Positions 1-7,556 of a DNA stretch of 10,593 bases are shown one piece after another. Every line of letters starts with the position of its first letter. The stretch's first letter is position 1. A model generated the notes under the pieces. That model saw only the letters and a list, made by a program, of their open reading frames with translations. It had not been told where the DNA came from and searched no databases. The translations under genes were made by a program, and so were the position numbers. The DNA comes from an uncultured Prosthecobacter sp. (GTDB lineage Bacteria > Verrucomicrobiota > Verrucomicrobiia > Verrucomicrobiales > Verrucomicrobiaceae): assembly GCA_937941745.1 (NCBI GenBank), contig CALDGV010000186.1, positions 1 through 10,593 on the forward strand, written 5' to 3'.

Positions 1-1647
1 GGAGCCATGATTGGTCAGCGTCAGGGTCTGGGTGGCGGGAGTGAAAGGCCCACCAATCGGCCCACTGAAGGCCAGGGCTCCGGTCGGAGTCGCTAGCACA
101 TCGCCACTGGCGAGAAGGGCATTGTAGAGATTGAGCCGCCCGCCGCTGACACACTTGCCACTCAGCGCAGGCAGGGGGTTCACCGTGGAGACGATCAACA
201 CTCGCATCTCGGTGGCAGTGAGCGCAGGATGCAGGCTCTTCAGGAGCGCGATGGCTCCGGCCACATGCGGGGCCGCCATCGAGGTGCCGCTCTTGTAGCC
301 ATAGGCACCATTGTGCAGGGTGCTGTAAATCTCATGGCCTGGTGCCGCCAGATCCACCGTGGTCACGCCAAAGTTGGAGAATCCAGCCAGCTCATCCGTG
401 CGGGTGGTGGCGGTCACCGAGAGGATGTTGGCGCTGTCGTAGGCAGCCGGATATTCTGGAGAGGCATCGATGTTCGCAGCATTGTTGCCCGCCGCTGCCA
501 CGAAGAGAATGCCGGCGGCATCTGCGGCATCAATGACCTCCTTCATGGCCTGGGAAAAAACCGGGCCCGTGTAGGAATTGGAGGTCACGCTGACCCCCAT
601 GTGGGTGGCATAGGCGATGGCCTCGGCTCCATCGGACTCAAAACCACTGCCGGAGGCATTCAAAAACTTCAGGCCCAGCAGCGAAACCTGCCAGCAGACA
701 CCCGCCGCGCCCGAACCATTGTTGCCGAGAGCCCCAATGATGCCCGCGCAATGGCTGCCATGACCGTTGTCATCATTCGGATGGTTGTCGGCGTTCACCC
801 AATCCCAGCCGTGGACGTCGTCCACATAGCCGTTGCCATCATCATCGATGCCATTGGCTGCGATCTCATCAGGGTTCGTCCAGAGATTGCCCACCAGATC
901 GGGGTGGGTTTGATCGATGCCCGTATCAATCACCGCCACCACCACGCTGCGGCTGCCAGTGCTGATGTCCCAGGCCTCCGGTGCATCCACATCGGCATCC
1001 ACGAGACCGCCCGACTGCCCTGTATTGTGCAGTCCCCAGAGCTGGCTGAATGAGCTGTCGTTGGGTGTCGCCTGGACGGACATCACATGGTCGGGCTCCA
1101 CCAGCAGCACTTGATCCTTCAGCTTGGAGAGGCTGGCCATCGCCCTTGGCACCGTGTCGAGCTTCGGCTCGGCAAAGGCGACCAGCCAGATTCCGGAAGC
1201 AGGCATCTTCCTGCGAATCATTGCGCTGCCATCGCCAATCCGGCGAAGCAGTTCCGCCTCCGGCAGCTTCGGATCTCGCAGCTTCACCAGCACATGATCT
1301 CCGACCATGGCCACCTGACGCACCATCTTCTGCCCTTCTGGCAGGTGCACCCAGTCATCCTCCACACGCAGCAGTGGATACTTGAACGAGTCATCGCGGA
1401 TCAGTCGCACCCTGCGCAGATGGCTCAGCCCTGCCGAATCCTTCCAAACCGTGTCCTTCGATTCCAGAACCTGAGCTGCCGCGAAGCGATCTGCCACCGG
1501 AGGCCTTTCCGCCAGCTTCTGAGCCTTGGGCAGTGTGCCGGGCGATGCCATCACAGGTACCGGTGCCGCGCCATCTTGCCAGTACAGCATTCCGACCAGC
1601 GCCAAGAGCGCCGCAAGCCCGGTCAGAGCCTGAAGGGAACGTTTCAT
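1..1647 (-). CDS. Secreted S8 family (subtilisin-like) serine protease, partial
   Basis: Secreted endopeptidase; 549 codons are visible and the 3' end lies beyond the left edge. From the ATG at 1647 the chain begins with a signal peptide or anchor (MKRS, then a hydrophobic stretch to about residue 22). A pro-region follows to about residue 200, ending in the family phrase WGLHNTGQSGG. The catalytic domain has Asp241 in VIDTGID, His296 in HGSHCAG, oxyanion Asn388 in AAGNN and Ser456 in GTSMAAPHVAG, so the triad is intact. A calcium-site-like segment rich in D, N and G (NGIDDDGNGYVDD) lies between Asp and His. After about residue 515 a beta-type C-terminal domain starts (TLTLTNHGS), typical of extracellular Ig-like repeats. 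No clear Shine-Dalgarno precedes the ATG and no other in-frame ATG lies close upstream. It is separated from pabB by 134 bases. The substrate is unknown. Confidence 0.95.
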   Translation of the reverse strand, partial: MKRSLQALTGLAALLALVGMLYWQDGAAPVPVMASPGTLPKAQKLAERPPVADRFAAAQVLESKDTVWKDSAGLSHLRRVRLIRDDSFKYPLLRVEDDWVHLPEGQKMVRQVAMVGDHVLVKLRDPKLPEAELLRRIGDGSAMIRRKMPASGIWLVAFAEPKLDTVPRAMASLSKLKDQVLLVEPDHVMSVQATPNDSSFSQLWGLHNTGQSGGLVDADVDAPEAWDISTGSRSVVVAVIDTGIDQTHPDLVGNLWTNPDEIAANGIDDDGNGYVDDVHGWDWVNADNHPNDDNGHGSHCAGIIGALGNNGSGAAGVCWQVSLLGLKFLNASGSGFESDGAEAIAYATHMGVSVTSNSYTGPVFSQAMKEVIDAADAAGILFVAAAGNNAANIDASPEYPAAYDSANILSVTATTRTDELAGFSNFGVTTVDLAAPGHEIYSTLHNGAYGYKSGTSMAAPHVAGAIALLKSLHPALTATEMRVLIVSTVNPLPALSGKCVSGGRLNLYNALLASGDVLATPTGALAFSGPIGGPFTPATQTLTLTNHGS

Positions 1648-1664
1648 GAAACAGGAGCGGCAGG

Positions 1665-1697
1665 GCAGCAGGTTGAGCCGCAGCAGGTTTGACCTGC
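1665..1697. repeat. Small direct and inverted repeats upstream of the protease gene
   Basis: The 10-mer GCAGCAGGTT occurs at 1665-1674 and again at 1680-1689, a 15-base period. The second copy overlaps a perfect inverted repeat, GCAGGT-TTG-ACCTGC, at 1683-1697. It lies 36-50 bases before the protease start codon, so it could be an operator or a hairpin in the leader. The rest of the 1648-1781 gap shows no convincing promoter and no hairpin with a T-run for terminating pabB. Chance occurrence is possible in GC-rich DNA. Confidence 0.35.
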
Positions 1698-1781
1698 GTT
1701 TCGACAGCCTCGGCTGGACGGATGTTGAAGCAAGCGGTTCAGAATGAACGTCTCTGGAGGGACCTCAAGCCTGCTGCACGA

Positions 1782-3023
1782 TCATCCCCAGGCCCGCAGG
1801 ATGCCGCTGGCCTTGTGCAGTGTTTCCTCCCATTCGCGCTCCGGCACGCTGTCGGCCACGATGCCTGATCCGGCATGAAAGGTGACCTCGTCCCCATGTT
1901 TGACCGCCGTGCGGATGGCGATGTTCCACTGGCTCGTGCCATCGAAACCGAAGTAGCCGATCGCGCCCGTGTAGAGGCCGCGAGGGTGTTTCTCGAGCTC
2001 GGCAATGATCTCCAAGGCGCGCTTTTTTGGAGCTCCACTGATGCTGCCGCCAGGAAAGCAGGCTTTGAAAGCCGCCGCATGACTGATGCCGGGCCTCAGT
2101 ATGCCCGTGACGGTTGAAACGAGGTGGTAAACCTGGGCAAAACTCTCCACACGCCAGAGGTCAGGCGTCAGCACGCTGCCAAATTCGCAGACCTGGCCGA
2201 GGTCATTGCGCTCAAGGTCAGTGATCATGAGCAGCTCGGCGCGCTCTTTTTCACACAATGGCAGTTCACGAGCGCTGGCGGCATCCTTTTCCGGGTCATC
2301 TGGAAAACGGGGACGCGTGCCCTTGATCGGCCTCGTGCTGATGACAGGCCCCTCCATGCGCAGAAACAGTTCAGGCGAAGCCGAGAAGACGGAGGTGCCT
2401 CCAAGGGCCATGAAAGCCGCATGTGGGGCCGGCGAAACCTGACGGAGCTGGAGGTACATCGCGAGTTCATGCCCTCCATCCGGCCACCGCGCCTTCCAGG
2501 GATGTGAAAGGTTGACCTGATAAATATCCCCTGCGGTGATGTAGTCCTGCGCCCGGCTCACGGCAGCCATGTAGTCCGCTTTCGAAACCTGGGGAACGAA
2601 AGCGAGGGGGCTTCTGGGCGGCACTTCTGCCGACTCTAGTTCATTGAGCCACGGCAGCCCGGAGCTCCACTGGCCCGAATCATGGTCAAAACGCAGGATG
2701 CCATCGTAGATCCCAAGCCGAAAACAGCCATCGTAGCCCACCCAGCCATAAAGGCCGCCCGCCTGCCCCTGCCGGGCGGCAAGCACGCTCTCCACCGAAA
2801 CCCAGTCAGCCTGTAGATTTCCTTCCAAAAAACCGACCGGACGTGCGGTGAGATGCGAAACACTGCCTCGGCCAGCCACGGCACTGTCCAGCCAGACAAA
2901 TCCAGGCTCACGCGCCAGAGCAGCTGCCACCTGCTGAGGTTTCGCGTTGATTATCAACGCTCTCTGCTCCTGTGTCACGACACCTGGGGAGCCGTGCTGG
3001 GAGGTGAAAGAAGTCTGGAGCAT
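1782..3023 (-). CDS. pabB: Aminodeoxychorismate synthase component I
   Basis: Converts chorismate plus ammonia to 4-amino-4-deoxychorismate, the committed step towards p-aminobenzoate and folate in the cytoplasm. Ammonia normally comes from a PabA glutaminase partner, which is not in this window. The C-terminal chorismate-binding domain is complete: GDIYQVNLS, PIKGTRPR, ITDLERNDLGQV, GGSISGAPK, TGAIGYFGFDG and GSGIVADSVPEREWEETL. The decisive residue is Lys234 in PIKGT, the PabB nucleophile; anthranilate synthase TrpE has Ala there (PIAGT). The length from the chosen start is 413 residues, a little shorter than E. coli PabB. The frame is open to an ATG at 3101, but that extension would run into the divergent gene starting at 3075 and reads as non-homologous basic sequence, so I take the ATG at 3023. 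No clear ribosome site or promoter was seen for it. Confidence 0.93.
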   Translation of the reverse strand: MLQTSFTSQHGSPGVVTQEQRALIINAKPQQVAAALAREPGFVWLDSAVAGRGSVSHLTARPVGFLEGNLQADWVSVESVLAARQGQAGGLYGWVGYDGCFRLGIYDGILRFDHDSGQWSSGLPWLNELESAEVPPRSPLAFVPQVSKADYMAAVSRAQDYITAGDIYQVNLSHPWKARWPDGGHELAMYLQLRQVSPAPHAAFMALGGTSVFSASPELFLRMEGPVISTRPIKGTRPRFPDDPEKDAASARELPLCEKERAELLMITDLERNDLGQVCEFGSVLTPDLWRVESFAQVYHLVSTVTGILRPGISHAAAFKACFPGGSISGAPKKRALEIIAELEKHPRGLYTGAIGYFGFDGTSQWNIAIRTAVKHGDEVTFHAGSGIVADSVPEREWEETLHKASGILRAWG

Positions 3024-3051
3024 TGACACTGCGGAGCGAGGACCGTACCAT
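3023..3051 (+). promoter_or_regulatory. Sigma70-type promoter for the 3075-7547 unit
   Basis: A perfect -35 hexamer TTGACA (3023-3028) is followed by exactly 17 bases and then TACCAT (3046-3051), four of six matches to TATAAT. Transcription would begin near 3058, giving a leader of about 17 bases before the ATG at 3075. The -35 box shares one base with the complement of the pabB start codon, so polymerase bound here would sit over the start of the divergent pabB gene. Confidence 0.6.
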
Positions 3052-3074
3052 ACGATTTTCCTGCGGCAAACGGC

Positions 3075-4316
3075 ATGGCATCCCCCCCGACGATCCAGCA
3101 AGCAAGCCAGGGCCGGGCAAGCGCCGTGGCCCTTGGCATCCTATGCACGCTCATGGCAGCGGAGACGGGTCTTTTGGTGAGGGCGGTGATGCATGCGGAA
3201 GGCGCTGCCAAGGAGAGCCAGACACCCACAGCCAGCCCGACAGCACTCCCGATGCCTCCACTCGTGCTCACCGCACCTCCGGTGAGCATCAGTCCGCCGC
3301 CCGTGGGGCAGCTGGCAGCTCCGGCAGCACCTGCCATGCAGGCACCAGCCAGCAGCGGATTTGGTCCCCCTGCTGTCGGCAGCCTGCAACTGACGCCACC
3401 GTCCACGGCGCCCGCCGCTACGCTTCCTACAGCACCGCCGCCACCTGTCGTGGCATCAGCTTCAGCTTCTGTGAAGTCGGAGCCTAAAGCCTCGGCACCG
3501 CCCCTCAACGCATCACCTCCCGCCAAGGCTGGTGATGCCGCGGCCAACATGCCCCTCGCTGAAATGATCGACCTCGCCAAGCAGGTCCGCAGCCTGGGTG
3601 ACATGCAAGGCACCCTAGAGGTTCTGAAGCGAGCCGACCTGCAATTTCCTGCCTCGCCTGAGGTCCTGGCGGAAACCGCCAGCACTTACGAGACGATGGG
3701 CCTGACGGACAAGGCCGTCTCCCTTTGGAAACAGCTCGCCGCGATGGATTCCAGCCGCTCAGGCGGCTTTGGCGACCTGGCCAAGCGGAAGCTGAATGTG
3801 GACGGCACCAGCCCTGGAGCCTCTGCGCCGACTTTTTCAGGCGATTTTGGTCCCAAAGTCCTTTCTCTGGGCGCCTGCGCGGCTTCGCGAGATCCTTCCG
3901 CCGTGAACGGTGAAAAGGTCGTGCTGCGCATCCCCATCCTGCGCAATGGCAACTCCACCATCGATCCCTCCCAGGTGGACATTGACGTGTATTTCTTTGA
4001 CCGCGTGAACGGCGAAAAAGTCGCCCAGACCATCGCGGATGAACCTCTGTCTGCCTGGGGATCCCCCCCGGTGGACTGGAGCGGCATTGGTGAGGAGCCG
4101 CTCGATGTCACTTATTTTCTGCCGACACTTACACCGGGTGAAATCGCCGCTCACGGACGCCGTGCCTACCATGGCTACGTCGTGCGGCTTTACTACCAGC
4201 ACAAGCTCCAGGACGTGGCCGCTGAACCGCGCGATCTCCTGGACTTCGGTTCACCAGCGCCCCAGACCGTGCCCGGGGGCGATGTGAACCCTTTGCTGCC
4301 CCCGGTGTCGAACTGA
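3075..4316 (+). CDS. Membrane-anchored proline-rich TPR-like protein
   Basis: A 413-residue protein I cannot assign to a named family. An N-terminal hydrophobic segment at about residues 16-37 (VALGILCTLMAAETGLLV) suggests a single membrane anchor or uncleaved signal. Residues 50-155 form a low-complexity linker of Pro, Ala, Ser and Thr, probably extended in the periplasm. Residues 159-245 are helical with TPR-like spacing (LGDMQGTLEVLKRA, then an ETMGLTDKAVSLWKQL pair). From residue 261 a beta-rich domain follows, with KVVLRIPIL, VDIDVYFFDRV and GYVVRLYYQHKLQD as likely strands, ending in a Pro-rich tail. It is the first gene after the promoter at 3023-3051, and the next gene begins 26 bases after its stop, so the two are probably co-transcribed. 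A structural or adaptor role in the envelope is inference. Confidence 0.85.
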   Translation: MASPPTIQQASQGRASAVALGILCTLMAAETGLLVRAVMHAEGAAKESQTPTASPTALPMPPLVLTAPPVSISPPPVGQLAAPAAPAMQAPASSGFGPPAVGSLQLTPPSTAPAATLPTAPPPPVVASASASVKSEPKASAPPLNASPPAKAGDAAANMPLAEMIDLAKQVRSLGDMQGTLEVLKRADLQFPASPEVLAETASTYETMGLTDKAVSLWKQLAAMDSSRSGGFGDLAKRKLNVDGTSPGASAPTFSGDFGPKVLSLGACAASRDPSAVNGEKVVLRIPILRNGNSTIDPSQVDIDVYFFDRVNGEKVAQTIADEPLSAWGSPPVDWSGIGEEPLDVTYFLPTLTPGEIAAHGRRAYHGYVVRLYYQHKLQDVAAEPRDLLDFGSPAPQTVPGGDVNPLLPPVSN

Positions 4317-4342
4317 CGGCCCCCGTCCCCCCGACTGCCCTG

Positions 4343-6325
4343 ATGACGATTCTTTTTCTTGATGTGAATGCCGCCACCCGCGGCGAGCGGGCCGCTGCGC
4401 TGGCCCAGCAAACTGGCTGGAAGGTCCATGCCATCGGAAGCGTGGCCGAAGGCCGCGCCTGGCTGGCCAAGGCCAAAAAACTCGACCTTCTGATCACGGA
4501 GGCGATCATTGATGAAAAAAACAGCGGCTTCACCCTGCGGGATGCCGCCCTGGCCAAGTTCAACGATGCCCGGGTGCTTTTCACCACCCGCTACGATCTG
4601 ACGGGCTACGAAGCCAAGATCAGCGGATGGCCCGTGCTGGCAGATGCGCCCTACAGCCTGGAAAAGCTCATCGCCAAGGCCAACACCGCTCTGGAAATCG
4701 CCCCGCCGACACAGATGCTCGTCCCGGCAGAGGCAGCGCCGCCCGCCTACCTCCAGCCCGGCACCATGCTGGGCCAGTATCAGGTGCTGGAACGCCTCTC
4801 GTATGAGAACGAATCCGAGACCTATCGCGCCATCCAGGTGAGCGTGCAGCGCCCCGTGGCGCTCGTGCTGCTCCGCCCGGAGCTGGCACACCGGCCGGAA
4901 GTGGTGGAACGCTTCAAGTCCCGCGAGCGCCTGAAGGCTTCCATCATGCACCCGCGCATCGCGCCACTGTATGAGGCGGGCGAGGTGAATGGCCTCGTCT
5001 TCTACACCCGGGAGCTGCCACGCGGCCGCAACCTGGAAGAACTGGCTACGGCGGGGGAGACGCTGTCTGAACGCCGGGTCGCCGAGCTGCTCTATGGCGT
5101 GGCCGAGGCCATGGAATATGCCCTTGAACGCGGCTGCTACCACCGCCGCCTGGAGCCACGCGACATCTTCATTGATGACCAGGGTCAGGCCAGCATCGTG
5201 AACATCTTCCGCCCTGCCGACACCCGCACGCGGGACTCCAAGGAGGAAGTCGGCGACTTGCTCGCCCTCATCGAACCGCTGGCCTCGGAAGGCAAGGCTC
5301 GCGGCCTTCTCGCATCCATCACCGAGAAGCCGCTCGACTGGGCGGGTCTCATGGAAGCCTTGGATGAAGTGCGCGATGCCATGCGAGAGCGCTCGCTGAT
5401 GAGGCGCATCGAGGCGGAGGAAAGCGGCACGGCCCGCGGTTCGCGCAAAGGCACTCCGTGGTGGTTCTGGGCGGCATCCGCAGCCATCATTGGCATCGTC
5501 TTCGCGCTTGGAAACCTGGCTGGCACCGCCACGCCGACCGTGGTGGCCGCCACCGCCGTGCTGAAGGAACCCGACATGGTGCAGATCCCGGCAGGCAGCT
5601 TTCTTTACCAGAAAAAAGAGCGTCGAAACCTGCCCGCCTTCTGGATCAGCCGTCACGAAATCACGCTGGGCCAGTATGCCGACTTCCTTGCCGCCATCAA
5701 AAAAGCTCCCGCAGGTGCTTTTGACCATCCGGAGCAGCCAAAGACGAAGACCAGCCACGTCCCACAGAAGTGGACCGACACCTTTGCAGCCGCCAAGGCC
5801 GGAGCCACCTTCAACGGCCAGCCCATCAACCTCAACACTCCGGTGACCCAGGTGGACTGGTGGGATGCTTACGCCTATGCGAAATGGCGCGGCATGCGCC
5901 TGCCCACGGAAGAGGAATGGGAAAAGGCGGCACGGGGCAAGGAAGGCCTCACCTTTCCCTGGGGAAATGCCACTGACAAAGAAGCCGCCAACCTTGGCGA
6001 CGACTACGACGCCAATGGCAAAAAGGGCGGCAGGGTGGACGGTTACAACCTCTTCGCGCCGGCAGACCGCCAAACCGATGATGTCAGCCCTTACGGCATC
6101 CATGACATGGCGGGCAACGTCAGCGAGTGGACCGCAGGTGAATTCAAAAACCAGCCCTGGCCTGCCCATCCTGACTTCCCCGACCTGCGGGTTCCCGTCG
6201 TGCGTGGCGGCCACTTCGCCCTCAAAAGCAGCAATGACCTCCTGACGACCCGCTTCTTCACCGAATCCGCCAGCGAAACCACCCTCGCCCGCGGCTTCCG
6301 CGTGGCGAGTGACCAGGGAAAGTGA
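4343..6325 (+). CDS. Pseudo-receiver/pseudokinase/TM/FGE-like fusion protein
   Basis: A 660-residue chain. Residues 1-118 resemble a response-regulator receiver, but the phosphoacceptor position is Glu53 (LLITEAI), only one of the acidic pair remains (Asp7), and the usual Lys near the end is replaced (DAPYS). Residues 140-355 follow the Hanks kinase fold with every signature altered: the Gly loop reads LSYENESETY (about 152-161), the VAIK lysine is Val175, HRDLKPEN reads HRRLEPRD (267-274), and DFG reads NIF (287-289). A membrane segment lies at about 373-393. Residues 412-658 form an FGE-sulfatase (SUMF1-like) domain: IPAGSF, LPTEEEWEKAARG, FPWGN, DMAGNVSEW, RGGHF (621-625) and GFRVA. The paired active-site cysteines expected after RGG are absent. 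Receiver and kinase parts would be cytoplasmic and the FGE-like part periplasmic. It probably acts as a scaffold or ligand sensor rather than an enzyme; that is inference. Confidence 0.9.
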   Translation: MTILFLDVNAATRGERAAALAQQTGWKVHAIGSVAEGRAWLAKAKKLDLLITEAIIDEKNSGFTLRDAALAKFNDARVLFTTRYDLTGYEAKISGWPVLADAPYSLEKLIAKANTALEIAPPTQMLVPAEAAPPAYLQPGTMLGQYQVLERLSYENESETYRAIQVSVQRPVALVLLRPELAHRPEVVERFKSRERLKASIMHPRIAPLYEAGEVNGLVFYTRELPRGRNLEELATAGETLSERRVAELLYGVAEAMEYALERGCYHRRLEPRDIFIDDQGQASIVNIFRPADTRTRDSKEEVGDLLALIEPLASEGKARGLLASITEKPLDWAGLMEALDEVRDAMRERSLMRRIEAEESGTARGSRKGTPWWFWAASAAIIGIVFALGNLAGTATPTVVAATAVLKEPDMVQIPAGSFLYQKKERRNLPAFWISRHEITLGQYADFLAAIKKAPAGAFDHPEQPKTKTSHVPQKWTDTFAAAKAGATFNGQPINLNTPVTQVDWWDAYAYAKWRGMRLPTEEEWEKAARGKEGLTFPWGNATDKEAANLGDDYDANGKKGGRVDGYNLFAPADRQTDDVSPYGIHDMAGNVSEWTAGEFKNQPWPAHPDFPDLRVPVVRGGHFALKSSNDLLTTRFFTESASETTLARGFRVASDQGK

Positions 6326-6389
6326 GCCAGGCGCAGAGCTCAGGCTTTCGGGATTGCTTCCGGCGAGGTTCCATGGTTTCGGCTTCAGG

Positions 6390-7547
6390 ATGACCATCGT
6401 CTGGATCAACAAACGGAACTGGAAACACCCCGGCCCCATCGTGAACATGAGCGTGCACAACGCCCATTCGTTCGCGAGTATCGGCCTGCCAGCCCATCTG
6501 TGCCTGGGAAGCGGCCCGGACGAATCCGACACGGCTGCGGAGCTGCGCGATTTTTACGGACTGGAACCCCTGCCCAACTTCACCGTGCACCGCGTTCCGC
6601 GGCAGGGCGGCCTTTTTGGCAGTGAAAGCGCTTCGATCTACCGGGCGGGAGCACGGCTGGTGAAGGATCTGGCAGCACGGGACCAGGTGGCCGTCTTCAC
6701 GCGGGAGGCCGGCCTGCTGCCAAGGCTCGCCTGGATGTGCCGCCGAGGCTCCGTGCGCGGCTTTTATGAGCTGCACGACCTGTATGCCGACCTCTCGTGG
6801 AGGCCGCACAAGCCGAAAGCCCGGGAACTGAGGGAGAAATGGCTGGAGCGACTGTTCCTGCCCAGGATCTCGGGGCTGGTCTGCATCACTCGGGAGATGG
6901 AAAAGCGCTACCGCCAGATCTTTCCCAGGCAGGCCACCATCGCCCTGCCTTTGGGCACGGACGCCCTGCCCGCCGGTGATGTGGAGGCCCGCCGGAAAGC
7001 GCGCACCCTTTTCTACGTCGGCCACATGCATGGCCCGAAAGGCGTGGCTTTTCTGGAAAAGGCGGCCATCGCGCTGGCCGCGAAAGGTGTGCGCACTGAA
7101 TTTTGGGGAGGATACGAGAAGGATGCCGTGCGCATCCGCAAGACTGCCGAATCACAGGGGCTGAGTGAATGGATTGCTGCCGTTCCCTTTCAGCCACCTG
7201 CAGCCCTGCATGAAGCCCTGGCCCAACGGGCCAGCCTGGGCGTGGTGATGCTGGCGGACACCTACTACAACCGCTACCTGACCTGCCCGGTCAAAGCCTT
7301 GGACTACCTTTCGCATGGCGTTCCAGCCCTCGGCACAGACATACCTTCCGTGCGTGAGGTGCTGGAGGATTCAGGCACCTACCTTCCCGAAGGAGATCAG
7401 GAGGCTTTTGTCAGCACTGCTCTGCGCCTGCTGGACGATCCGGTGGCCTATGCCGATGCCGTGAGCCGCACCCGGGCTCGGGCAGCACAGATCACCTGGC
7501 AGGAGCGGGCACGGAAGCTCACCGGATTTGCCCAAAGCCGCTTTTAA
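6390..7547 (+). CDS. GT4-type glycosyltransferase
   Basis: A 385-residue cytoplasmic GT-B glycosyltransferase that would move a sugar from a nucleotide donor to an unknown acceptor. The N-terminal half carries HNAHSFASIGLPAHL and GFYELHDLYADL, as in acceptor-side domains of this class. The C-terminal half has FYVGHMHGPKGVAFLEKA, the usual start of the donor domain, and CPVKALDYLSHGVPALGTD (299-317) followed by SVREVL, the sugar-nucleotide binding region. In the E-x7-E pair the second acid is Asp305 and the first is not conserved. The frame is open upstream to an ATG at 6309, but that start would overlap the preceding gene and adds atypical sequence; the ATG at 6390 gives MTIVWINKRNWKHPGP, a normal GT-B first strand. 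It lies 64 bases after the fusion-protein gene with no terminator between, so it is probably the last gene of the same transcript. Confidence 0.88.
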   Translation: MTIVWINKRNWKHPGPIVNMSVHNAHSFASIGLPAHLCLGSGPDESDTAAELRDFYGLEPLPNFTVHRVPRQGGLFGSESASIYRAGARLVKDLAARDQVAVFTREAGLLPRLAWMCRRGSVRGFYELHDLYADLSWRPHKPKARELREKWLERLFLPRISGLVCITREMEKRYRQIFPRQATIALPLGTDALPAGDVEARRKARTLFYVGHMHGPKGVAFLEKAAIALAAKGVRTEFWGGYEKDAVRIRKTAESQGLSEWIAAVPFQPPAALHEALAQRASLGVVMLADTYYNRYLTCPVKALDYLSHGVPALGTDIPSVREVLEDSGTYLPEGDQEAFVSTALRLLDDPVAYADAVSRTRARAAQITWQERARKLTGFAQSRF

Positions 7548-7554
7548 ACGCGGC
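7537..7554. terminator. Weak hairpin between convergent genes
   Basis: GCCGC (7537-7541) pairs with GCGGC (7550-7554) around an eight-base loop, spanning the glycosyltransferase stop codon and ending just before the stop of the convergent gene. On the minus strand the hairpin is followed by only three T residues, and on the plus strand by none. It is at best a weak bidirectional terminator. Placement in the nine-base gap between two converging genes is the main argument for it. Confidence 0.3.
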
Positions 7555-7556
7555 GG

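Noticed and set aside
229..1053. Plus-strand 274-codon open frame
   Set aside because: Antisense to the subtilase catalytic domain, whose triad motifs are all on the minus strand.
1782..3023. Anthranilate synthase component I (trpE) as the identity of this gene
   Set aside because: The PIKGT lysine is diagnostic of PabB, and no trp genes are nearby.
3024..3101. N-terminal extension of pabB to the ATG at 3101
   Set aside because: It would overlap the first codons and promoter of the divergent gene and reads as non-homologous basic sequence.
2975..3685. Minus-strand 236-codon open frame
   Set aside because: Runs across the divergent gap into the Pro-rich linker of the plus-strand gene; its Gly/Ala-rich sequence is the complement of Pro/Ala codons.
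4343..6325. Active serine/threonine kinase or formylglycine-generating enzyme
   Set aside because: The kinase lysine, HRD aspartate, DFG and Gly loop are all replaced, and the FGE cysteines are missing.
5576..6325. FGE-like domain as the variable target of a diversity-generating retroelement
   Set aside because: The fold is compatible, but no reverse transcriptase and no template repeat of the 3' end is present in the window.
6309..6389. N-terminal extension of the glycosyltransferase to the ATG at 6309
   Set aside because: It overlaps the preceding gene by 17 bases and places 27 atypical residues before the expected first strand.
4193..6532. Very long open frame (779 codons) on the minus strand
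   Set aside because: It lies antisense to the pseudokinase-FGE gene and has no recognisable domain; its His/Gly/Arg-rich composition is typical of antisense shadows in GC-rich genes. The plus-strand frame has clear FGE and kinase-fold homology.
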